Of a DNA stretch of 39,883 bases, positions 1 through 8,177 are shown piece after piece (the first letter of the stretch is position 1; each line of letters starts with the position of its first letter). The stretch lies in NCBI GenBank assembly GCA_016872385.1, contig VGZV01000024.1, forward strand, positions 1 through 39,883. The letters are read 5' to 3'. The notes beneath the pieces are model-generated. The model was not told the origin of the DNA. It did no database searches and saw only the letters and a program-made list of their open reading frames with translations. The position numbers and the translations under genes are program-made. The stretch is from SAR202 cluster bacterium. Lineage in GTDB: Bacteria; Chloroflexota; Dehalococcoidia; Lucifugimonadales; UBA3495.

Positions 1-124
1 CGCTCATCCTGAGCTTGTCGAAGGATGAGTAGCTTTTAGCCCGCTCATGGTTCGACAAGCCCCGACCTGGTCGGGATCCCGATACGTCGGGACTCACCAC
101 GAGCGGGAATTGTCACACACCCTC
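1..124. repeat. Left copy of a 124-bp inverted repeat flanking the locus
   Basis: The reverse complement of this stretch matches 39054-39177 with about three mismatches. It contains the TTCGACAAGC/GCTTGTCGAA signature, an internal dyad around CCGACCTGGTCGG and CCCGATACGTCGGG, and ends in TGTCACACACCCTC. It begins at base 1, so it may extend beyond the window. Confidence 0.85.
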
Positions 125-162
125 TAAGGGAGAGATAGAGGGGGTCTGACCACCCCACCTAA

Positions 163-189
163 CCTCCCCTTAGCAAGGGGAGGGTTTTT
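163..189 (+). terminator. Hairpin plus T-run, terminator-like
   Basis: CCTCCCCTT pairs perfectly with AAGGGGAGG around an AGC loop, followed by GTTTTT on the plus strand. It would stop rightward transcripts entering from the left. The hairpin resembles the dispersed palindromes at 9866-9921 and 11776-11795, so it may be repeat-derived. On the minus strand, after the 201 stop codon, there is no T-run. Confidence 0.45.
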
Positions 190-200
190 CACACACCCTC

Positions 201-1304
201 TTAGCGGGCCAGAGGGAGGCTGGACTGAGACGCCAAATCCTTAGCCAAGATAATGGTGGGCGTGCCGGAGGGGTCAACTCCTTTGAGCAGCGCCAGATAG
301 TAGCTTACATAATCTCCCAGCAGCATCATGCTCAACACCTGGGTTAAAGGTGGGCCGGACACACCCTCCAGAAAGTGGTTAGGCACATGGGGCCGGTCAA
401 GCAATTCCTTTAGCACTGCATAGCGGCTGGCCATTGTAGGAGTTAAAGGATTGGGTTTCAAAACTAGCAGGGTGACTTCTGGCGCTGTCCTGAGCGGGTC
501 TGGGAAGGCCTCCACCGTATTGTGCAGCAGTTCAGGGAGTGTCTCAAAAAACGCCCAGGCTTTGGAATTTTCGTTGAACTGGGTCTTCCACCGGCGAGCC
601 ACGCCACCAAAAATGCCGCTGCCGCACACCACAATTCTGCGGCCGGCCAGGTGGCTGGCTAGGCTCTTGGCAGGATTCTTGTTGATGGGCGTCGAATGCG
701 AAAGCGCCTTTAATTGTTGCCTCAGGACTTCCAAGCTATCGCTTACCGCAGCGCCGTCAAGCTCAATCAGCCGCAGGCGGTTTAGAATGCCCAGAATAAG
801 CATCAGATTGTAGCCAACTGTGTGCCGGGGTTCACTGCGGAGCCCAACGGAAAGCAGCGGCACGTTGTGCTGCCCAGCCAATTTGGCCAGTTTGCCGCCG
901 CCTGCAATGGCCATGACTCTGGTCCTGGTCTTGATCGCCTCGTTGAACAGGGCGAGGGTTTCGTCGGTGTTTCCAGAGTAACTGCAAAGTATTGCCAGGG
1001 TTTCGTCATCTGGTGTAAAGGGAAAATGGAAGTCCCTGGCCGTAATCACCGGCCACGCAGTCCTCGCGGAAAGCGCTAGGGACAAATCGGCGGCCAGGTC
1101 GCCAGCAATGGCCGAACCGCCCATGCCACCAATCACTATTTTGGTGATAGGCTTATGGAATGTAATATCTCCCAATTCTGCACGTTGAACTTGTTCCCAA
1201 GCTAACCTACAATGGTCTGGCAACTCCTCCAAACGTTTACCCAGGCAGGTCGTGTCCAGGGAATTACAGGCTCCCAAATCATCCAAGTTCAATACAGTGT
1301 TCAT
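201..1304 (-). CDS. Bifunctional phosphoglucose/phosphomannose isomerase (SIS family)
   Basis: Predicted cytoplasmic isomerase that interconverts glucose-6-P or mannose-6-P with fructose-6-P, feeding GDP-mannose and UDP-glucose precursor pools. From the ATG at 1304 it has 367 residues. The N-terminal SIS fold carries GGMGGSAIAGDL (about residues 59-70) and the sugar-phosphate-binding CSYSGNTDE (about 107-115). A C-terminal region with the ENSKAW...LPELLHN stretch is typical of the archaeal/bacterial bifunctional family. An upstream in-frame GTG at 1349 would add 15 residues that do not look like the family, so ATG was preferred; neither start has a good Shine-Dalgarno. It is the last leftward gene and is divergent from the Wzz-like gene. 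It fits the locus because GDP-mannose is the substrate of the epimerase at 7087-8070. Phosphomannomutase and GDP-mannose pyrophosphorylase are not in the window. The family call is firm; substrate range is inferred. Confidence 0.88.
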   Translation of the reverse strand: MNTVLNLDDLGACNSLDTTCLGKRLEELPDHCRLAWEQVQRAELGDITFHKPITKIVIGGMGGSAIAGDLAADLSLALSARTAWPVITARDFHFPFTPDDETLAILCSYSGNTDETLALFNEAIKTRTRVMAIAGGGKLAKLAGQHNVPLLSVGLRSEPRHTVGYNLMLILGILNRLRLIELDGAAVSDSLEVLRQQLKALSHSTPINKNPAKSLASHLAGRRIVVCGSGIFGGVARRWKTQFNENSKAWAFFETLPELLHNTVEAFPDPLRTAPEVTLLVLKPNPLTPTMASRYAVLKELLDRPHVPNHFLEGVSGPPLTQVLSMMLLGDYVSYYLALLKGVDPSGTPTIILAKDLASQSSLPLAR

Positions 1305-1626
1305 CTTGCTTATTTCTTGGGGACCGGTTCCTCCGAAAACGTGGGACACGATGACACCATAGTAAACTACCTGCCGTGGGCCTTCAAGCAGGATTGCCTA
1401 GATTACGCAGAGATTAGATAGTGGTTCAATTAGCAGGTTGGCTAGAAACGCAGCTGCCGGCACAACAGTAGCGGCAAGCTGGACATCAGAGGTCCCTTGC
1501 GGAAATAGGTGGCAGGCCGCATGGCATACAGGTGGCACCACCGTGCTTCCCGCAGCCTCGGAATGTTAAAAGAAAAGGCGGCATGTAAAAAGTGTGAGAA
1601 CAGCATTCACGAGGTTTGCATCTTCC

Positions 1627-3120
1627 ATGAATGACGATACCCTTGACCTGCACGATTACCTGATGCTGGGCCTGAACTGGTGGTGGTTGTTGGTGCTGGG
1701 CGTTGCCGCTGGAGCCGGGATGGCGCTGGCATGCAATTTTGTCCAAGCTGCCTCCACTCCTGCCGCGCCTCAGTACCGCGCCAGCGCCACCATGGTCGTG
1801 GCCGAACCCGGATGGGTTGCCAACTATGCGGAAATGGCGGTTTCCGACACCGTATTGTCTGGGGCCATCCGCGATTTGGGACTGGCAGCTACTCCGGAGC
1901 AACTGGCCTCCCAGGTCTTTACCATAGTAGTAAGAGTTAACAGTGGGCCGGGCTCTGAGAGCCGCCTCCTCAGAATTGAGGCTACCGCCCCCAACCCTCA
2001 GCAAGCTGCCAATGTGGCCAACGCAGTAGCCAAGAACTTGAAAGCTCATGTGGACGTTCTGCAGGGTACGCTGCGGGCTGCCGCCGAAGAAAAACTGGCT
2101 GTCAAGCTGGAGGCGCTGAGGAATTCTGCGGAGTTGCTGCCTTCTAACCCCGCAATGAAAGCTGAATTCATGGATCGGGCGACCATAGAGATGTTGCGTG
2201 CGCTGGACGAGGATATTGTCAGCCAATTGACTATTATCGAGGTGGCGCGCCCGCCGGCTGAGTTACTACCGGCCCCGCGGCCGGTGAACAAAGGAAACGT
2301 GGCGCTGGGGATGGTGGTTGGCGCTATTTTTGCCGTTGCAAGTGTCGTGGCGCTGGAACATTGGCGTAAACCAGTCCGTTCCGCGGGCCACCTGGAACGA
2401 AACCTCCAATTGCTCAATCTGGGCACTGTAACCATTCGTGGGATGGGCAAAGGCCCGTACGGGAATCAACGGCCAGAGGCCGCGCAATTATTTCAGAGTG
2501 AGCAGCGCATGGAACGGACAGCCACCGCAGTGGGACTGGCTGCCAGGGCTGCCGAGGCCCGAGTGTTGGCGGTGCTGGGTTTGGACTCTGCTGGCAAAGA
2601 TGTCGGTGTCCTGTCCGTAGCCCTGGCTTCCGTGCTGGCAAAAGGGTCTCAAGATGTTGTGCTGGTAGATGCTAATCTCAGGCAGCCTACCTTGCACGGT
2701 TGCCTGGGCCTTAAGAACGAGATCGGGCTAACTACGACTTTGACCAATGCCACTATGTGCGTTTCCGATGTTCTCCAGGGAACATCAACTCCCCGCCTTA
2801 AAGTCCTTACTGCCGGCCCGCTGGTGGAAGATCCCCTGGATCTCTTGCGCAGCCCGCGCATGGCAGGAGTCATGGAAGAACTCAAAAATTCTGCGGGATT
2901 GGTCCTGGTCAATGTGCCGCCGGACTCTGAATCAGCGGATGCGCTGGTGGTGGCCGATTATTCCGATGCGGTGGTAGTGGCTGCCAGGGAAGGACGCACC
3001 AGGATAGCGTTAGTCCAAGACGGTTTGGATGCCTTGTCCAGGACCAAGGCCAAAGTCCTGGGGTTCATTCTGGTTCGCCAGGGCTTTAGCATGGTTCCAT
3101 CATTGGCCCGGGGTGCGTAG
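1627..3120 (+). CDS. Wzz/CpsC-like chain-length regulator fused to a degenerate CpsD-like ATPase domain
   Basis: Predicted inner-membrane polysaccharide co-polymerase, 497 residues from ATG 1627 (a GTG at 1594 would add 11). A first membrane helix lies at about residues 16-36 (LNWWWLLVLGV...) and a second at about 224-244, bracketing an extracytoplasmic Wzz-type domain with a predicted helical middle. A cytoplasmic P-loop domain of the CpsD/Wzc tyrosine-kinase class follows. Its motifs are worn: the Walker A position (about 316-329) reads LDSAGKDVGVL instead of the GEGKST type, Walker A' (346-352) reads VDANLRQ with Asn for the second Asp, and Walker B (427-432) reads LVNVPP with Asn for Asp. 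No C-terminal tyrosine cluster is present (the end is SMVPSLARGA). It therefore looks like a pseudokinase that may still bind nucleotide or partners. It is the only complete plus-strand gene and is closed by a clear terminator. Confidence 0.85.
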   Translation: MNDDTLDLHDYLMLGLNWWWLLVLGVAAGAGMALACNFVQAASTPAAPQYRASATMVVAEPGWVANYAEMAVSDTVLSGAIRDLGLAATPEQLASQVFTIVVRVNSGPGSESRLLRIEATAPNPQQAANVANAVAKNLKAHVDVLQGTLRAAAEEKLAVKLEALRNSAELLPSNPAMKAEFMDRATIEMLRALDEDIVSQLTIIEVARPPAELLPAPRPVNKGNVALGMVVGAIFAVASVVALEHWRKPVRSAGHLERNLQLLNLGTVTIRGMGKGPYGNQRPEAAQLFQSEQRMERTATAVGLAARAAEARVLAVLGLDSAGKDVGVLSVALASVLAKGSQDVVLVDANLRQPTLHGCLGLKNEIGLTTTLTNATMCVSDVLQGTSTPRLKVLTAGPLVEDPLDLLRSPRMAGVMEELKNSAGLVLVNVPPDSESADALVVADYSDAVVVAAREGRTRIALVQDGLDALSRTKAKVLGFILVRQGFSMVPSLARGA

Positions 3121-3155
3121 AGCCCGGCCTTGGAGTTTTAGCCAACCGCTGGAAC

Positions 3156-3188
3156 GCCCTCCCATGATAATGGGAGGGCTGTTCTTTT
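3156..3188 (+). terminator. Rho-independent terminator after the Wzz-like gene
   Basis: GCCCTCCCAT (3156-3165) pairs perfectly with ATGGGAGGGC (3170-3179) around a GATA loop, followed by TGTTCTTTT. It lies 36 bp after the stop of the plus-strand gene and before the convergent gene ending at 3214. The minus-strand side lacks a T-run, so it acts mainly on rightward transcripts. Confidence 0.88.
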
Positions 3189-3213
3189 ACGTCCTGTAAG
3201 TTTGTGCGAGCCT

Positions 3214-5982
3214 TCAGCCTCCCATCTCGGCTATCCACTTCTTCGCCTTGGTCTCGGCGCTGCCGCCCAGTCCCAGTTCAAGGCTGCGCCGCAGGGACTG
3301 AACGGACTCTTGAGACCGGTGCAGGTCATGGTAGGCTTGGCCTTGGAAAAAGTAAGCATCTCTTGAATACGAGGTTTCCCCAGTAATGGCCAGGGACTCT
3401 TGCAGCGGCGCCAGCGCCTCCTCCGGCCGGCCCATGGCAAGGTATGCCTCCGCCAGCCTGTTGCGGATGGGCCAACTGGCCGGGACCATTGCAATAGTCT
3501 CCCGATATAAACGAACGGCTTCGTCGTCCTTCTCCAAAAAGAGAGCTGAGTCGGCCAGGGCCAGCCGGGACCGCCAGTAAAATGGCTGCTGGCTCAAGGC
3601 CGCCTTGTTGCTGAAATAGGCGCGCTGGGCCAGGCAGTTGTCATAGGATGATGCTGGTTGGTTGCTGCATTCGGCTTCAGCGGTTTGTCCCTTGTTCTCA
3701 CGGTACAGTGCATAAATCTCCGCCTCGTAACCGTAGTAAACGGGTACATCAGGCGCCAGGGCGATAGCCCGGTCCAGGTGAGTCAGCGCTGCTTGCAGGT
3801 CCCCCTGGCTGGACGCGTCAAAGGCTGCTCCTGCCGCTGCCGCCGCGCGCGGATATGCCAGTGTCTTGATCCATGTGAGGGATATTATGCCACCCATCAA
3901 CCAGGCAGCCACGGCCAGCCGGAGAAATAGCTGCCAGTTATAAGGCGAGGCTGTGGCAGGGGCCGTACTGGAGGAGCGGCGCCGGGCGTTCCTGGCGCTA
4001 ATGACAGGCTTGTCGGCAGCAAGGACGGCGCACCCACCTACATTATGCTGTATGGCGAGATGGCCCCCGGCCGGGCCAGCCACGAAGACACGGGCGGAAA
4101 GCCCCCGGTTATCCGCAACATCCAGAGCCTTAACCAGCGCACGGGCAGCGGCGCCGCGCTCTTCCAGAGAGTGCCCTGCGCGTGCCGCCACCGGCAGTGC
4201 AGTCAGCATCGCCAGGCAGGCCCAAAACATAATCAGGTCCGAAACCTTGGCAACTCCCACCATTTGCTCCACCAGGCGGCCCGCCAGCAGCGCCAGCAGC
4301 CCACCCAGCAGGATGCGCTGGACCACGGTATATTCCGCACTGCGGCGCAGCAGCATCCATGCCCCTGCAGTCAGCGGCGCCAGGAATAGCGCACCTGAGG
4401 CGATGAACCCCAGAAAGCCTTGCTCCACCCACTGGTGAATAAAAAAGTTGTGAGCATTGTCAGGCTCCACTGGAAGCAGGTCATCGGTAGATGGCGGCGT
4501 CACCAGCAGATAAGTGAATCTCAGCAGGTCAGGGCCATACCCAATGATTGAGCGCAGCCCTGGCAACGTTATTTGTGCAAAGCTGAACCAGGGATGTTGC
4601 TCAATCAAGGCCCAAGAGTCAATCCAGTGGCGGGTGCGTCCTGAAATCGCCCCGGTCACTACCTCGCTGCCAATGGAGGCGATTCTCCCTGCTACGCCGA
4701 ATCGCACATCCGAAGGTCCGCCATTAGTCTGATTGCCGCCCAGCAGGCTTGGCGCAAGCACTGCCCCAACAACAATTACCACTCCCGCCAGTCCCACCAA
4801 TGCCGCGACAGTCAGTCCCTTTTTCATTCCCCAGCCCGCGCTGGCAGGCGCGCTCTCAATAACTGGCCTTGTCCTGGGCCGGACTACTGTTGTCCATACC
4901 ACGTAAGCCGCCAGCAACATGCCAAAACCAGCCAGCGAGGCGATGGCTGGTAGGCCGGGCCACATCACCGCGCCTAGGGCGGCGGCGCCTGCAAGCCCCA
5001 GTACCAGGGCAATGCGCCCCACCGCCAGCCATCCCGCAGTCAGGGCCTGGACTCCCAGGAATACCGCGATAGCTGCCAGGCCGCCGACCCACGGGCCGCG
5101 GCTAAAAGTAAAGAGCAATCCCAAAGTCTGGACGGCAAGCACAATGGTCCAGAAAGCCAGCTTGGTGTGGGCATTTTGAGGTTTACGGGGGGCGTCGCGC
5201 CCCCTTCTTGACGCCTCTTGACCTGGGGACAGATTGATGGCAGCGGCGATGACCGTCAACACCAGGGGCATCATAATTGCTGCACCGGCAAAGACCGCAT
5301 TGCCAGTGGTGGTGGTAATGCGGCTTCCGCCGCCGCCGGTGCCTTCGGTGAGCCGGAAGGGGTCTAGCCCGTAGTTTTGCAGCACGCCATAAATACTGAT
5401 TAGAAAGCCGCTGGCAATGATGACCCCCATGAGCCGCTGCATCTGGGGCATGGTCTTGAGGTGGGTGGCCGTTACCCAGAAAATCGCCACGTAAGCCGCC
5501 ACCGTGTAGGCGGCAGAGCTGTCCTGGCCGGGGATCTCTCCCCACAAGCTGGTGCGCCACGAGGCCGAAAGCATGGTAGTCAGGGCGGTGACCAGGGTGA
5601 AAAGTCCCACGGCCAGGTAAATCCATCGGGTGGGCTGCTCCCGCAGCCATGCCAGCGTCAGGCTCGGCCATTGGCCGGGCGAGGCCAGCCATCCCTTTGC
5701 CTGGCCGTCCCCTTTGGATGCGCCCGCGTTTCCAATTCCCCATTCCAAAAGCCAGAGGCACGCCATCGCCCCCGCCAGGGTCCGCAGCAGGGCAATTTTG
5801 GGCACCTCCACGTAGGCAATGACCGCCTCAGAAACGATAAAGTCGCGGTCCAGGAAGGCCAGGGGAATCAGAAATGCCGCCAGCAGCCAGACGCCTTCCA
5901 TGCCCCGGACAATCCACCGGCGCAACACGGCGGCGTTCACAATCTGGCCTGACGATTCTTCTCGATGGCGGCGGATGGTCAT
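3214..5982 (-). CDS. O-antigen ligase/polymerase-like membrane protein with C-terminal TPR region
   Basis: About 922 residues. The N-terminal two thirds hold many hydrophobic helices of the Wzy_C/WaaL (PF04932-like) class. The diagnostic periplasmic-loop segment DNAHNFFIHQWVEQGFLGF is followed by more membrane helices. After a last helix (WLMGGIISLTW) the C-terminal ~200 residues form TPR-like helix pairs (for example AALTHLDRAIALAPDVPVYY and EEALAPLQESLAITG). The family polymerises repeat units or ligates finished glycan to an acceptor on the outer face of the membrane; the TPRs presumably bind partners. Start choice: ATG 5982 overlaps the upstream sugar-transferase stop as ATGA, whereas the longer reading frame to 6087 only translates the upstream gene out of frame. 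Polymerase versus ligase (for example transfer to protein or cell wall) cannot be decided from sequence. Confidence 0.85.
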   Translation of the reverse strand: MTIRRHREESSGQIVNAAVLRRWIVRGMEGVWLLAAFLIPLAFLDRDFIVSEAVIAYVEVPKIALLRTLAGAMACLWLLEWGIGNAGASKGDGQAKGWLASPGQWPSLTLAWLREQPTRWIYLAVGLFTLVTALTTMLSASWRTSLWGEIPGQDSSAAYTVAAYVAIFWVTATHLKTMPQMQRLMGVIIASGFLISIYGVLQNYGLDPFRLTEGTGGGGSRITTTTGNAVFAGAAIMMPLVLTVIAAAINLSPGQEASRRGRDAPRKPQNAHTKLAFWTIVLAVQTLGLLFTFSRGPWVGGLAAIAVFLGVQALTAGWLAVGRIALVLGLAGAAALGAVMWPGLPAIASLAGFGMLLAAYVVWTTVVRPRTRPVIESAPASAGWGMKKGLTVAALVGLAGVVIVVGAVLAPSLLGGNQTNGGPSDVRFGVAGRIASIGSEVVTGAISGRTRHWIDSWALIEQHPWFSFAQITLPGLRSIIGYGPDLLRFTYLLVTPPSTDDLLPVEPDNAHNFFIHQWVEQGFLGFIASGALFLAPLTAGAWMLLRRSAEYTVVQRILLGGLLALLAGRLVEQMVGVAKVSDLIMFWACLAMLTALPVAARAGHSLEERGAAARALVKALDVADNRGLSARVFVAGPAGGHLAIQHNVGGCAVLAADKPVISARNARRRSSSTAPATASPYNWQLFLRLAVAAWLMGGIISLTWIKTLAYPRAAAAAGAAFDASSQGDLQAALTHLDRAIALAPDVPVYYGYEAEIYALYRENKGQTAEAECSNQPASSYDNCLAQRAYFSNKAALSQQPFYWRSRLALADSALFLEKDDEAVRLYRETIAMVPASWPIRNRLAEAYLAMGRPEEALAPLQESLAITGETSYSRDAYFFQGQAYHDLHRSQESVQSLRRSLELGLGGSAETKAKKWIAEMGG

Positions 5983-6611
5983 GGCAACGGCTTTCCGGTT
6001 TGTTGGGACTCTTTGCCGCCGCGCTTGTCCCAGCGGGCCAGCATGGTGTTGAATACCGACATGAACAGAATTTTGATGTCCAGCCAAATGCTCATGCGCT
6101 GTATGTAGTCCATGTCATACTGAAGTTTGGCGTGGGGGTCGTCCTCCCGGTTATTCACCTGGGATAGTCCGGTCAGACCGGGCCGCACCGCCAGCCGCTG
6201 CTCAAACCCCGGGATTTGCTGCTCCAGCAGCTTCTGCTCTCCGGCATCCAGCGCCCGCGGCCCCACCAGGCTCATGTCTCCTTTCCAGATGCTCAACACT
6301 TCGGGCAGCTCGTCCAGGGCGGTGCGGCGCAACAACCGTCCCACGGGAGTAATCCGGCGGTCGCCCTCCACAGTCCAGGAGGGGCCTATCCGGTCGGCGT
6401 TGGGGACCATGGTGCGGAACTTGCGCACTGTGAAGACCTTGCCGTCCTTGCCCGCTCGGCTCTGCCGGTAGAACACCGGCCCGCGGTCGCCCAGCCAGAT
6501 GATCAGCGGGATCAGGGTCCAGAGCAGCAGCCATACGGGCAGCAGCAGCAAGTGGGCCAGCAGCAGCACGGCCAAATCAAAAGGGCGTTTATACCAAGCA
6601 GATTTGGGCAT
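5979..6611 (-). CDS. Polyprenyl-phosphate sugar-1-phosphate transferase (initiating transferase)
   Basis: Short bacterial sugar transferase (PF02397 class, WcaJ/PglC-like core), 210 residues from ATG 6611 (TTG 6629 is an alternative start). One N-terminal membrane segment (KRPFDLAVLLLAHLLLL...) is followed by the family motifs: FYRQSRAGKDGK, VRKFRTM, the RTALDELPE acidic motif, SLVGPRA and RPGLTGLSQV. The family transfers a hexose- or HexNAc-1-phosphate from a nucleotide sugar to undecaprenyl phosphate, the first step of lipid-linked glycan assembly. It lacks the long multi-spanning N-terminus of WbaP/WcaJ and is therefore the minimal catalytic form. It overlaps the downstream polymerase/ligase gene by four bases (ATGA), implying translational coupling. 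A 475-bp repeat-filled gap lies upstream. The donor sugar is not predictable from sequence. Confidence 0.92.
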   Translation of the reverse strand: MPKSAWYKRPFDLAVLLLAHLLLLPVWLLLWTLIPLIIWLGDRGPVFYRQSRAGKDGKVFTVRKFRTMVPNADRIGPSWTVEGDRRITPVGRLLRRTALDELPEVLSIWKGDMSLVGPRALDAGEQKLLEQQIPGFEQRLAVRPGLTGLSQVNNREDDPHAKLQYDMDYIQRMSIWLDIKILFMSVFNTMLARWDKRGGKESQQTGKPLP

Positions 6612-6666
6612 CGCAAGTGCAGATGTCAATATGTTGTAGCTTCGAGTAGTGTATCAATTAGCCTTT

Positions 6667-6749
6667 CGTCATTCCAGCGCAAGCCGGAATCCAGAGCGGC
6701 ACAACATTCTGTGGAGCTTCTGGACACCGGCTTTCGCCGGTGTGACGAA
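6667..6749. repeat. Dispersed inverted-repeat element (copy 1, GCCGGAATC/CGCCGGTG family)
   Basis: Starts CGTCATTCCAGCGCAAGCC and ends CTTTCGCCGGTGTGACGA; the ends are imperfect inverted repeats of each other. A related copy is at 37169-37250 with a diverged centre. This is the widespread GTCATTCCGGC-type intergenic repeat, probably non-autonomous. Confidence 0.7.
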
Positions 6750-6758
6750 TAAAGTTCT

Positions 6759-6886
6759 TAGAGGGTGTCTAAAAAGGCTAGGTGCTCGTGGTTCGACAGG
6801 CTCACCACGAGCGGGAAAGCCCGCTCATCCTGAGCTTGTCGAAGGATGAGCGCTGGTAGTGCACAGCACTTTTTAGACACATTCTT
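6759..6886. mobile_element. MITE-like element, GTGTCTAAAAAG terminal inverted repeats (copy 1)
   Basis: Left end TTAGAGGGTGTCTAAAAAGG and right end CTTTTTAGACACATTCTTAA are inverted repeats. The interior has two dyads, CTCGTGGTTCGACAGG.../CACCACGAG and CTCATCC...GGATGAG. It has no coding capacity. Copy 2 is at 8178-8303 and one end recurs at 39233-39248. Confidence 0.75.
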
Positions 6887-6944
6887 AAGCAAACTGTTGC
6901 ATCACCCGGTTTCGAGCAGGGGCGGGTTTTAAAACCCGCCCTTA

Positions 6945-7082
6945 CCTGGGCAGGGTCTTTCAATTATCCAAAGGGGTCTGGTAACAGTCATTGCGAGCGA
7001 AGCGAAGCAATCTCTTCCCCAGGGTGGGGGTTGCTTCGGGGCTTTGCCCCTTGCAATGACAACTGAAAGGCCCTGCCCCTGG
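6945..7082. mobile_element. MITE-like element with GGGCAGGGTCTTTCAATT ends
   Basis: The left end CCTGGGCAGGGTCTTTCAA is matched in inverted orientation by CTGAAAGGCCCTGCCCCTGG at the right. The interior holds the common CATTGCGAGCGAAGCGAAG / CCCCTTGCAATGAC dyad. It sits directly after the stop codon of the epimerase gene. The palindrome GGGCGGGTTTTAAAACCCGCC just left of it (about 6920-6941) may be a separate unit. Confidence 0.6.
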
Positions 7083-7086
7083 ATGC

Positions 7087-8070
7087 TCATCCCCGCCGGG
7101 CCATCTCAGGCAGCCTCCCGGTCCGCCGCAGCTCCGACTCGATCCACTGGTAGGTGTGCCGCAGCCCCGTCTCCAGGGGGATGGACGGCTCCCAGCCCAG
7201 CACCTGCTTGATGAGGGAGTTGTCGCTGTTGCGGCCCCGCACGCCCTGGGGGCGGCTCAGGTCGTGGCGTTTGTTCACCCGCTTTTCGGCGATGCCGGAG
7301 GCCATGTCCACCAACTGGTTGATGGTCACCAGTTCGTCGGTGCCCAGGTTCATGGGCTTCCGGTGGTCCGAGTGGGTGATGCGGTAGATGCCCTCCACGC
7401 AGTCGTCCACGTACATGAAGGAGCGGGTCTGCTCGCCGTCGCCCCACACCTCTATGTCGTTATCGGCCAGGGCCACTTTGCGGCAGATAGCGGCGGGGGC
7501 CTTTTCCTGGCCGCCGTCATAAGTGCCCAGGGGGCCATAAACGTTGTGGAAGCGGGCCACCCGCGTTTCCAGCCCGTAGTCCTCATAAAAATACTGGCAC
7601 AGTTTCTCCGTGAACAGCTTCTCCCAGCCGTAGCCCTCCTCCGGGTCGGCGGGAGCGGCGTCGGACTCCTTCAGGGGCGTCACGTCGGGCTGCTTTTGCA
7701 GGTACTGGGGATAGATGCAGGCGGAGCTGGCGAAGAAGTAGCGGGACACGCCGTTGAGGCGGCTGGCTTCCAGCAGATGGGAGTTGATGAGGATGTTGTT
7801 GTTTGCCACCTGGGCGTGGTAGGCGGTGATGTATCCGATGCCGCCCATGTCTGCCGCCAGGTTATACACCTGGTTGATGCCCCGAGTTGCCAGCAGGCAG
7901 GAGTCCCACCGGCGCAGGTCCAGAAGCTCAAACTCCTGGGCATGGGAAGCCTCGTACTCCGGCGGCTTGATGTCCACGCCGCGGACCCAGTACCCGCGGT
8001 CCACCAGGTACTTGGCCATGTGGTGGCCGATAAAGCCTCCCGCGCCCGCTACCAGAACTCGCTCGGTCAT
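7087..8070 (-). CDS. GDP-mannose 3,5-epimerase-like SDR
   Basis: Predicted cytoplasmic extended short-chain dehydrogenase, 327 residues, converting GDP-D-mannose to GDP-L-galactose and/or GDP-L-gulose. The NAD-binding motif GAGGFIGHH is at about residues 9-17. The features of plant GME are recognisable in order: NLAADMGGIGYI (70-81), SSACIYP with the catalytic Cys (Cys118), the YGWEK motif (Tyr147, Lys151), RFHNVYGP, GGQEKAPAAICRK with the second catalytic acid/base Lys (Lys190), WGDGEQTRSF, and GVRGRNSDN near the C-terminus. These residues match the Cys/Lys pair of the Arabidopsis enzyme, which separates it from ordinary GalE or GMD-type proteins. It stands alone between two repeat-rich gaps. 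Together with the PGI/PMI gene it suggests an L-galactose or L-gulose unit in the glycan. The family call is strong; the exact product is not determined. Confidence 0.85.
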   Translation of the reverse strand: MTERVLVAGAGGFIGHHMAKYLVDRGYWVRGVDIKPPEYEASHAQEFELLDLRRWDSCLLATRGINQVYNLAADMGGIGYITAYHAQVANNNILINSHLLEASRLNGVSRYFFASSACIYPQYLQKQPDVTPLKESDAAPADPEEGYGWEKLFTEKLCQYFYEDYGLETRVARFHNVYGPLGTYDGGQEKAPAAICRKVALADNDIEVWGDGEQTRSFMYVDDCVEGIYRITHSDHRKPMNLGTDELVTINQLVDMASGIAEKRVNKRHDLSRPQGVRGRNSDNSLIKQVLGWEPSIPLETGLRHTYQWIESELRRTGRLPEMARRG

Positions 8071-8177
8071 GAATTAAGCTCCTGTTTGGATTTTTGGTCA
8101 ACTTTTGCTGGATGTCGTTGCTTCCGGCCTGAAAACCTTGGGGCCTGTTTAAGAACGTGTGTGACAATTCCCTCCCT

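Noticed and set aside
1394..1422. Possible promoter TTGCCT-17-GATAGT for the Wzz-like gene
   Set aside because: Both hexamers match weakly and the leader would be about 200 bases, so I did not list it as a feature.
1486..2226. Minus-strand 246-codon open frame across the Wzz-like gene
   Set aside because: It is antisense to the Wzz/CpsD-like gene and its translation has no family motif or membrane pattern.
5983..6087. 35 extra N-terminal residues for the polymerase/ligase-like protein
   Set aside because: This stretch is the 3' end of the sugar-transferase gene read in another frame; the ATGA overlap at 5982 gives a better start.
6761..6850. Hairpin-rich repeat as a structured RNA or tRNA-like gene
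   Set aside because: No tRNA arms or CCA-type features are visible, and the same sequence recurs as a MITE with inverted ends at 8178-8303.
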